This document shows, in pieces, positions 21,376 to 26,863 of a DNA stretch of 26,863 bases. The position numbers were made by a program, and so were the translations under genes. The notes under the pieces were generated by a model that made no database searches, had not been told where the DNA came from, and saw nothing but the letters and a program-made list of their open reading frames with translations. The DNA is taken from NCBI GenBank assembly GCA_029975915.1, contig JARKOC010000536.1:1-26863 (forward strand). Reading direction: 5' to 3'. Every line of letters starts with the position of its first letter. Positions within the stretch are counted from its first letter, which is position 1. This stretch comes from Bryobacteraceae bacterium (GTDB lineage Bacteria > Acidobacteriota > Terriglobia > Bryobacterales > Bryobacteraceae).

Positions 21376-21380
21376 CCGCC

Positions 21381-23651
21381 ATGCCCTACACCACGATCGC
21401 AGAACTGCCCAGCGCAGTCACCACGAACCTCACCGAGGACGAACAGCGCCATTGGCTGGCCGTGTTCAACGCGGTCTATGACCAGACACTCGACGAGACC
21501 AAGGCGTTCCTGGCCGCCTGGGGAGCAATCTCGAAGGGGCGCTTCAAAGAGGTCATGGCGCGTTATGCGGGCGTGGCCTTGCGCTCGACCCAGGCGGGCG
21601 GCTACCGGGTGATGGGTTGGGGCATGTTGTTCACGGATGCCGACGACAGGGACAGCTACGGCACGTACTTCAATGAGTTCACCGAACTCTTGCTGGAGTA
21701 CTACCAGAACGCCCCTCTGTTCTACGAACACGGTTATGACCCGGCCTATGGCACCGACCCAATCGGACGGCGTGCGCTGGTCGAGGTCTACCCCTTTGGA
21801 GTCTGGGTCGAGCACGACCTGAATCCGGGGCACCCGATGTATCCCCGCACACTGCAGGAGGTCCGAGACGGACTCTTGCACTACAGCGGGGACAGCATCC
21901 TGCATTATGTCAAAGAAGGCATGGCCCAGGATGGAAACGTCCGGGCCTGGCCCGCGGCGGGCTGGTCGCTGGTGCGAATGCCCGCCGAACCCGGCCTTGG
22001 ACCCGTGCAACTCAGGGCAGTGACGGCCGCTCTGCGGAGCAGGCGACCTACCCTCACCAAACCGGACGGGACGCAAGGCAGGGCATCCGAGGCGCGAACG
22101 GCGCAAGGAAAAGATCGTACACCTACCCGATCTACGGAGGAAGCAAACATGGACAAGCTGTTGAAGGCGCTGCGCTCAATGTTCAAGCTGAGCGCGGAAG
22201 CGCCGGAAGCTGATGTGAAAGCGGCCCTGACCGGCCTCATCGACACTCTGGAAGCCGAGCCTGTCGAAGGCGCTGACGCCGCTGCCCGCAGCATCGATGA
22301 TGCGGGTATCAAGTCCCTGGCCCAGGCGCTCAGCCTGGAAGAGGACGCGGGGGCGAACGACGTTGCCCAGGCTCTGCGAGGCGTCATGGAAGCCCTGGAC
22401 GAGAACGGGGAAGAGCCGGAGCCGCAGGAACTCGACCTGACCGCGCTCAACGAGGCGGCTGCCGCCGCCCGTGGCGTTCGGCAGACGGCCATGCCGTACA
22501 TGATCCGTCCGCTGGACCCGAACAACGGTGGCGGCGGGGCGGCGACCCGGCAGACCGGGATGCGCGGCAAGAACGTGCAGATCATGCGCACGCGCGAGCC
22601 GGAGGTTGGCCTGATCGACTTCATCTGCGCCCAATGCAACATCGTGCCCCCGCGCCTGCGGGGGAAGTATTCGGCCGAGCGGGCCATCCGCCGCGCACTG
22701 GAACTGGGCCGCAAGTCCGAGGCCTCGGCGGAAGCCGTTCGCTCCATCACCAGCGGGCCTGCCGGTGGCTACTGGGTGCGCTCGGAAGTGGCCCAGGAGA
22801 TCATCCAGCCCCTGTACAACGAGCCGATCCTGTTCAAGGCCGGAGCGCGCTCCCGGCGTTTCCCGGCTGGCGTGAAGTCGATCTCCATCCGCAAGTACAA
22901 CGCGGGGGCGAGTGCTTACTGGACTGGCGAAGCGCAGTCCGTCAGTTCTGGGCGCGGGACGACCGACTTTGTGAACCTCGATCTGAAGAAGCTCGTCGTG
23001 CACGTCCTTCGCACCGAGGAAGAGCTGAAGTTCGCCGATACCGGGCTGGAACAGCAGATCATGGACGAGATCACCGAGAAGATGGCGGTTGAGATCGATC
23101 GCTCCGGGCTGCTGGGCACGGGGGCCAAGCCGGACGGCCATGTCGGTCGGGAAATGCTCGGCCTGATCAACGCCATCCCGGCGGCTCAGATCAAAGACCT
23201 GGCGACCAACGGCCGCGCGCCAAAGCCCACCGACTTCACGGCTATGAAACTGGCCCTGCGTCACCGCAACATCCGCGACGAGGACCTGGCTTTCGTGGTC
23301 AGTCACCGCACGGACACCTACGTGTCGGACCTGACCGACACGACCGGCCGCCGCATCTTCGGCTACTGGACGGACGGAGCCGAGCGCCGCATGGACGGCT
23401 CGCCCTGGCACGCCACCAACCAGGTGCCGGAAGATCGCACGGTCGGCACGACCGACGACAACAGCCTGATCTTCCTGGGGGCCTGGAAGTACCTGGAAGT
23501 CGGCATGCCTCCGGAAGACATCGAGATCATCTCTGACCCGTCGCGCTACCGCGAGACCGGGGAAGTGCTGATCCGGGCGGTCTACTACGTGGACTGCGTC
23601 GTGACCCGCGACGAAGCCTTCGAGATTCGCGACGGCGTGCGCGCCTCGTAG
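21381..23651 (+). CDS. ChaB-like / prohead-protease-like / HK97 major capsid fusion
   Basis: 756 residues from ATG 21381, five bases after the previous stop. Residues 1-60 (MPYTTIAELPSAV..., helix with WLAVFNAVYDQT) match a ChaB-like domain. Residues about 70-210 resemble an HK97-type prohead protease: MGWGMLFTDADD, LFYEHGYDPAYGTDPIGR with H117, and GLLHYSGDSILHYV with S169/S172. A basic linker (211-256) follows. From residue 257 it is an HK97-fold major capsid protein: a scaffold-like Ala/Glu-rich delta region (257-380), then SGPAGGYWVRSEVAQEIIQPL and the typical shell domain to the end. A strong Shine-Dalgarno sits before residue 257, so a capsid-only product is likely also made (separate entry). 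Confidence 0.85.
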   Translation: MPYTTIAELPSAVTTNLTEDEQRHWLAVFNAVYDQTLDETKAFLAAWGAISKGRFKEVMARYAGVALRSTQAGGYRVMGWGMLFTDADDRDSYGTYFNEFTELLLEYYQNAPLFYEHGYDPAYGTDPIGRRALVEVYPFGVWVEHDLNPGHPMYPRTLQEVRDGLLHYSGDSILHYVKEGMAQDGNVRAWPAAGWSLVRMPAEPGLGPVQLRAVTAALRSRRPTLTKPDGTQGRASEARTAQGKDRTPTRSTEEANMDKLLKALRSMFKLSAEAPEADVKAALTGLIDTLEAEPVEGADAAARSIDDAGIKSLAQALSLEEDAGANDVAQALRGVMEALDENGEEPEPQELDLTALNEAAAAARGVRQTAMPYMIRPLDPNNGGGGAATRQTGMRGKNVQIMRTREPEVGLIDFICAQCNIVPPRLRGKYSAERAIRRALELGRKSEASAEAVRSITSGPAGGYWVRSEVAQEIIQPLYNEPILFKAGARSRRFPAGVKSISIRKYNAGASAYWTGEAQSVSSGRGTTDFVNLDLKKLVVHVLRTEEELKFADTGLEQQIMDEITEKMAVEIDRSGLLGTGAKPDGHVGREMLGLINAIPAAQIKDLATNGRAPKPTDFTAMKLALRHRNIRDEDLAFVVSHRTDTYVSDLTDTTGRRIFGYWTDGAERRMDGSPWHATNQVPEDRTVGTTDDNSLIFLGAWKYLEVGMPPEDIEIISDPSRYRETGEVLIRAVYYVDCVVTRDEAFEIRDGVRAS
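22149..23651 (+). CDS. Major capsid protein from internal start (500 aa)
   Basis: Inside the 756-residue frame, GGAGG (22136-22140) stands 8 bases before ATG 22149, the best-spaced ribosome site in the neighbourhood. It falls exactly at the boundary where the capsid part begins. Translation from here gives a 500-residue HK97-family capsid with its own delta/scaffold-like N-terminus, the normal arrangement for this family. I infer that this shorter product is the main shell subunit needed in hundreds of copies, while the longer form supplies a few protease-bearing copies. Whether both are made cannot be seen from sequence. Confidence 0.7.
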   Translation: MDKLLKALRSMFKLSAEAPEADVKAALTGLIDTLEAEPVEGADAAARSIDDAGIKSLAQALSLEEDAGANDVAQALRGVMEALDENGEEPEPQELDLTALNEAAAAARGVRQTAMPYMIRPLDPNNGGGGAATRQTGMRGKNVQIMRTREPEVGLIDFICAQCNIVPPRLRGKYSAERAIRRALELGRKSEASAEAVRSITSGPAGGYWVRSEVAQEIIQPLYNEPILFKAGARSRRFPAGVKSISIRKYNAGASAYWTGEAQSVSSGRGTTDFVNLDLKKLVVHVLRTEEELKFADTGLEQQIMDEITEKMAVEIDRSGLLGTGAKPDGHVGREMLGLINAIPAAQIKDLATNGRAPKPTDFTAMKLALRHRNIRDEDLAFVVSHRTDTYVSDLTDTTGRRIFGYWTDGAERRMDGSPWHATNQVPEDRTVGTTDDNSLIFLGAWKYLEVGMPPEDIEIISDPSRYRETGEVLIRAVYYVDCVVTRDEAFEIRDGVRAS

Positions 23652-23710
23652 GCGTGGCGCTTCTCGTGACCGAGTAACATCCGCGCCCGAATAACGGAAG
23701 AGGGAAAACC

Positions 23711-24133
23711 ATGAGCCTGTTGACCGGGCTTGGCCTTGGCCGAGCCGTAGAACCGACTGTGCTGCTGAACGCCAACGTGACCACCACGGGGGCGGGCAGC
23801 GTGAGCAGCAATGAACTCGACGTCTCGCAGTATGAGGGCGACCTAATCCTGGTGCTCAGTGCCCGCGCCAGTGGCACCGGCACGATGAGCATCGCGGTCG
23901 AGGAGAGCAACACCACTGGTACCAGCTTCGGCGGCGTGCTGGATGACGCCCTGGTGGACACCCTGGGGGACAACGACACGTTCGACAACGTGGCCGCGAC
24001 CGCTTCCACCCAGGTACTTGTCGTGAAGACGTCTCTGTGCAAGAAGTATCTGCGCGTCACCCTGTCCGGAACCAACCTGGATCAGGAAGTCGCCATCGTG
24101 GCGCTGGCCCAGAAGAAATACACCGATCGCTAA
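23711..24133 (+). CDS. Hypothetical virion protein, 140 aa
   Basis: ATG 23711 follows AGAGGG at a good distance. The sequence is rich in Thr, Ser, Gly and Val with alternating hydrophobic strands (DLILVLSARASGTGTMSIAV, STQVLVVKTSLCKKYLRVTLSG), pointing to an all-beta fold. Its place directly after the capsid gene suggests a capsid decoration or head-stabilising protein. No signal peptide, membrane segment or catalytic motif is seen. I do not recognise a named family. A perfect palindrome follows the stop. Confidence 0.6.
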   Translation: MSLLTGLGLGRAVEPTVLLNANVTTTGAGSVSSNELDVSQYEGDLILVLSARASGTGTMSIAVEESNTTGTSFGGVLDDALVDTLGDNDTFDNVAATASTQVLVVKTSLCKKYLRVTLSGTNLDQEVAIVALAQKKYTDR

Positions 24134-24134
24134 T

Positions 24135-24166
24135 CCACAGGGGTAGCGGATCCGCTACCCCTGTGG
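24135..24166. repeat. 32-bp perfect palindrome between two virion genes
   Basis: Each 16-base arm is CCACAGGGGTAGCGGA or its complement, with no spacer. It begins one base after the upstream stop codon. The transcript would form a very stable hairpin, but AAAAGC rather than a U-tract follows, so termination on the plus strand is doubtful. It may stabilise the abundant capsid mRNA or be a processing site. Confidence 0.7.
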
Positions 24167-24196
24167 AAAAGCAACGGTTAAGCCAGGAGATATGCC

Positions 24197-24628
24197 ATGA
24201 GCTTCTTCACGAGCGACCAGATCATCACGGATGCCGATGGCTTCACGCCGCCGCTTGCGGGCGGCACGCTGGCGGTGAAGTACGGCAGCCTGACTTTTGA
24301 GAATGGCGCGGCCAATCCGGCCGAGCTGTTCACCCTCCCTGAAGGCGCGGTGATCGTTGGCTGGTTGGTCAACGTCACGACGGCTTTCAACGATACCGGG
24401 ACGGACGTGCTAGACCTCGGCGACGGCACGACCGCCAATCGCTTCGCAAACGATCTGAACGTGGCCAGCGCAGGGCAAATCGTCACGGGCTTCGACCCGG
24501 ATGAACTGTTCGATGCGCTGGATGCACCGACCACGATCCACGCGACCTACGTGGGTGAGAATGCGGGCGGGGTTGGGGCAGCGTCGGCCGGCGCTGCCAC
24601 TGTGGCCGCGTTCTACATCACCCGATAA
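24197..24628 (+). CDS. Hypothetical virion protein, 143 aa
   Basis: ATG 24197 follows AGGAGA (24184-24189). It is rich in Ala, Gly, Thr and Asp with beta-strand character (GTLAVKYGSLTFENG, GAVIVGWLVNVTTAF, TTIHATYVGENAGG) and ends in a small hydrophobic tail (ATVAAFYITR). This composition resembles phage head decoration or fibre proteins. Together with the 140-aa and 102-aa neighbours it makes a run of three small beta-rich genes between capsid and connector. No family name can be given. Confidence 0.6.
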   Translation: MSFFTSDQIITDADGFTPPLAGGTLAVKYGSLTFENGAANPAELFTLPEGAVIVGWLVNVTTAFNDTGTDVLDLGDGTTANRFANDLNVASAGQIVTGFDPDELFDALDAPTTIHATYVGENAGGVGAASAGAATVAAFYITR

Positions 24629-24648
24629 GGCCCACCCAGAACAGAGAC

Positions 24649-24676
24649 CGGGCAGGGGGCTTGCGCTCCCTGCCCG
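24649..24676 (+). repeat. 9-bp GC stem-loop between virion genes
   Basis: CGGGCAGGG (24649-24657) pairs exactly with CCCTGCCCG (24668-24676) over a 10-base loop. It sits between two small virion genes and lacks a U-tract, so it may modulate rather than end transcription. Confidence 0.45.
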
Positions 24677-24699
24677 CATAGCAGAGGGTATGTGCTGAG

Positions 24700-25008
24700 A
24701 TGGCAATCCATACGACCACGGCGTTTGCTTTCGGAAGTGGCTCGGTGAGCACGACCGCGCTTGCCCTGGCCGATCTCACTGGGCTGAGCGACGAGCTGGT
24801 GGTCCAGGGCGACCGGGCGCGCATCACCGTGGCGACCAACCCGGTGCGTTACCGCTACGACGGCGGTGCTCCGACTGCCACGATCGGCCACTACCTGGCC
24901 GCCAACGAGGAGACCGAGATCGTCGGCCGGCAGAACATCGCCAACCTGCGCTTCATCCGGGCCGGGGGCGCGGATGGGGTCGTGTCCGTGACGCTGGAAG
25001 GTGACTGA
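24700..25008 (+). CDS. Hypothetical virion protein, 102 aa
   Basis: ATG 24700 is preceded by AGAGGG at a rather long distance. The product is beta-rich with Thr/Ala/Val-rich strands and a central ATNPVRYRYDGGAPTATIGHYL. This pattern of an RYRYDG turn followed by a hydrophilic loop and RFIRAGGADGVVSVTLE recurs in small phage structural proteins. No enzyme motif is visible. Two bases separate its stop from the next gene. It is probably a minor head or decoration protein, inferred from place and composition. Confidence 0.6.
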   Translation: MAIHTTTAFAFGSGSVSTTALALADLTGLSDELVVQGDRARITVATNPVRYRYDGGAPTATIGHYLAANEETEIVGRQNIANLRFIRAGGADGVVSVTLEGD

Positions 25009-25010
25009 TC

Positions 25011-26141
25011 ATGGCCCGCTCAAACGTCGCCACGCTGCTGCCTTTGAATCGCTATGCGGCACTGATGGACTTCAGTCTTGCGCACTTCTGCAATCTGGAC
25101 GATGAGCGGCCAGCGTCCGCGACCATTCCATACTGGAATCAGACGCGGCACGATGAGCTGGCCGGGTACATCGCGGAGGCGGAAGCTGGACTTCTGTCCG
25201 CGCTGGCTTTTCCTGTGGCTCCGACGTTTATCGAGGAGCGAATGCGCTTCTTACCTGACACCTCGGACTGGTATCGGTGGGTGCGGGCTGAGGCGAAGAC
25301 GACGTTCCAACACGTGCAGGCGTTTGGACGACGAGTCAACACGGCACTGGCAGAGAATGCCACTGTAACGCTTGGGGAAAACACGGCCAGCATCGCAGTG
25401 ACCGATATCCCCGATGGCACGATGGTGGATGAAATCCGGGTCTACTACCGGGTGGCGGATGGGGCACCTGCGGCGGCGAACGACTGCTACCGGATTGCAC
25501 CTTTGACCATCACCCTGACGGGTTCCACGGCTGCCATCAGCGGGCCGCGGGCATTGTTCGCGAAGCCGAGCGTCCTGGAAGGGGAAACCCCCGCTGCTTA
25601 CGATAGCGACTCCAGCTTCGTCGCCGGGGTAGATGTCTACCGCATCCACGTGGATGAGACGCTTCCTGTGTCCCTGGTCTGGGACACATTCCTCAATGAA
25701 GGTGGCGGCGATCCCGGCATGGAAACCAAGCAGACGGGAATCGCCTGGGCAACCAACCTGCGGCGCGGGGCATTCTGCCCTCGCCCGGCCATCTACGAAA
25801 GCGGGGCGCACGTTTATCAGTCGCCCACTTATGGTCAACCGCCTGACTTCCTGGACGTGGCCTATCTGGCCGGTTATCCACTGCGGGCCGGGCAGATTGA
25901 CGCCCGGTTGGAGCTGGCGGTCGCCCGTCTCGCGAATGCGCTTTCGCCGACGTTCGCGGTTTGGATCGCGGACTTGGCGAAGACCCGCTGGCGTTACGAC
26001 CGGGACATGCCTAATGAGGATAACCCGCTCCAGGAAGCGGAGCTGAAGAACCCGTTCGGGTTCACCAACGGCGCCCGCTTCGCCTGGCGGATCGTGCAGG
26101 AGATGCGCCTGCCGGTGACCAGCGAAGCGATGGCGGTGTAG
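25011..26141 (+). CDS. Probable head-tail connector or adaptor protein, 376 aa
   Basis: ATG 25011 follows directly after the previous gene, with GGTGA upstream. The N-terminal 120 residues are helical (DELAGYIAEAEAGLLSALAF, DWYRWVRAEAKTTFQHVQAFG). The middle is beta-rich and may be an inserted domain (about 115-180), and the last 100 residues are again helical (LELAVARLANALSPTFAVWIADLAKTRW; FTNGARFAWRIVQEMRL). I do not recognise the family. Its place between capsid genes and a gp10-like gene is where connector or head-completion proteins usually lie, so that role is inferred. Confidence 0.55.
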   Translation: MARSNVATLLPLNRYAALMDFSLAHFCNLDDERPASATIPYWNQTRHDELAGYIAEAEAGLLSALAFPVAPTFIEERMRFLPDTSDWYRWVRAEAKTTFQHVQAFGRRVNTALAENATVTLGENTASIAVTDIPDGTMVDEIRVYYRVADGAPAAANDCYRIAPLTITLTGSTAAISGPRALFAKPSVLEGETPAAYDSDSSFVAGVDVYRIHVDETLPVSLVWDTFLNEGGGDPGMETKQTGIAWATNLRRGAFCPRPAIYESGAHVYQSPTYGQPPDFLDVAYLAGYPLRAGQIDARLELAVARLANALSPTFAVWIADLAKTRWRYDRDMPNEDNPLQEAELKNPFGFTNGARFAWRIVQEMRLPVTSEAMAV

Positions 26142-26161
26142 CCAGGATCGAAAGGAACCGC

Positions 26162-26416
26162 ATGAGCATGAAGAAATCAGCGACCATGCAGCTTCGGTAT
26201 GTGGGCAGCGGCCGCAAGGCGATGGGAATCACCGCCCCAGGCTCGGATACGACCTACCCGTTCGTGCCGGGGGAGCCGTTCACCGTCCCCCAGGAAGACG
26301 GCGAGGCAATCCTGAGCACGTTTCCCCGCCTTTTCGAGGAAGTGAAGTCCAGACCGGCCCCGAAGTCCGGAGCTGAGGACGACCCGGCCGAAGACGACGC
26401 TCTCAGCATGGGCTGA
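26162..26416 (+). CDS. Hypothetical protein, 84 aa
   Basis: ATG 26162 follows AAAGGAA. The N-terminal half forms a small beta domain (TMQLRYVGSGRKAMGI, then YPFVPGEPFTVPQEDGEAIL), followed by a highly acidic, probably disordered C-terminus (EDDPAEDDALSMG). The pattern of a bulky beta head with the phrase FVPGEPF and AILSTFPRLFEEV resembles small phage head-tail proteins that precede connector genes. The function is not established. Confidence 0.55.
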   Translation: MSMKKSATMQLRYVGSGRKAMGITAPGSDTTYPFVPGEPFTVPQEDGEAILSTFPRLFEEVKSRPAPKSGAEDDPAEDDALSMG

Positions 26417-26429
26417 GTGAGGCTCACCA

Positions 26430-26863
26430 ATGGCAACCCGGCAGCGCCGCCAGATCACCAGCCAGGCCCGGCAGCAGATCGCGGCCAGCATCAAGAATGG
26501 TAGGCGGGAGATCGTCGCAGCGGCGAACGCCCATGCCAGACGGGTCAAGGACGAGTTCGAGGCCGAGGTCGCCAACTGGTCCAGGGCCAACCGGCCCAGC
26601 TTTACGGCAGAGGTCAAGGTCGGGGAGACCGAGATCGTGGTCACCGTCCGGCCTTATGCCCGCCGCAGGACGAGCGACATCTTCCGGTACGTCGACCTGG
26701 GCACGCCGCCGCACGTCATCCGCCCCAAACGGGCGAAGGCCCTCCGTTTCTTCTGGGGAGGTCCAGGCTCCTACAAGCCCAAGACCGCCCCGGCCGGACA
26801 GCCCAAACGACTCGCGGGTGGGCAGCCGGTGGACGTGGTGTTTACCCTCAAGGTCAAGCACCC
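26430..26863 (+). CDS. HK97 gp10-like tail-completion protein, partial (runs off window)
   Basis: ATG 26430 opens a frame that stays open to the window end (144 codons), with GAGTGAGG upstream. The N-terminus is basic and helical (RQRRQITSQARQQI, AHARRVKDEFEAEVANW). A beta part holds IFRYVDLGTPPHVIRPKRAKALRF, the typical centre of HK97-gp10/minor head-tail joining proteins, where a Gly-Thr loop is followed by His-x-Ile-x-Pro. It is expected to act at the head-tail joint. The C-terminus and the tail genes are outside this window. Confidence 0.7.
   Translation, partial: MATRQRRQITSQARQQIAASIKNGRREIVAAANAHARRVKDEFEAEVANWSRANRPSFTAEVKVGETEIVVTVRPYARRRTSDIFRYVDLGTPPHVIRPKRAKALRFFWGGPGSYKPKTAPAGQPKRLAGGQPVDVVFTLKVKH

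Overview
The window joins two unlike pieces of DNA. The left third (about 1-9850) looks like a bacterial accessory or defence region. The right two thirds (about 10389-26863, running off the end) is the early/packaging/head end of a tailed-phage genome, most likely a prophage because it abuts bacterial genes and insertion sequences. The host cannot be named with confidence. The GC-rich phage half, the secreted Asp-box protein and the transposase types would suit a Chloroflexota-like or similar environmental bacterium, but this is only an impression. No rRNA, tRNA, integrase or CRISPR array was found.

Left region: the tail of an IS256-type transposase (1-105), a membrane-anchored Asp-box (BNR) repeat protein (287-1453), a gene-free stretch with palindromes (1454-1963), a small unknown gene (1964-2287) and a complete 1464-bp IS4-type element. 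The IS has 18-bp inverted repeats and a 7-bp target duplication, but its transposase is split by a +1 frameshift. Four genes then read leftwards (9841 to 3968): a HhH-GPD glycosylase resembling the T:G-mismatch enzyme Mig, a one-chain SF1 helicase with a RecB/AddB-type nuclease, a cytosine-5 DNA methyltransferase and an HNH endonuclease. Together they read as a restriction-modification system with its own deamination repair and a helicase-nuclease. This island is visibly AT-richer than the phage half.

Right region, all on the plus strand: five small early-type ORFs (10389-11753), a consensus promoter that runs straight into an intrinsic terminator (11759-11851), then a tightly packed operon (12118-15473). 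The operon encodes a ParB-like protein, a DpdA/TGT-like transglycosylase, a QueD-like and a QueF-like protein, a XapX protein and a YhhQ-type queuosine-precursor transporter. I read this as a phage 7-deazaguanine DNA-modification module with precursor salvage. It leads into the packaging and head genes: small terminase candidate, large terminase, portal, ClpP-like protease, capsid, several small virion candidates, a connector candidate and a partial gp10-like protein.

Two structural genes are unusual fusions. The 999-residue portal ORF continues into a MuF-like head protein and then a 2H-phosphoesterase domain. The 756-residue capsid ORF joins a ChaB-like domain, a prohead-protease-like domain and an HK97 capsid, with a strong internal Shine-Dalgarno and ATG exactly where the capsid part begins. 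A coherent reading is that the phage disguises its DNA with a modified guanine against restriction (such as the R-M system next door) and may carry an enzyme in the virion that attacks 2',5'-type or cyclic nucleotides.
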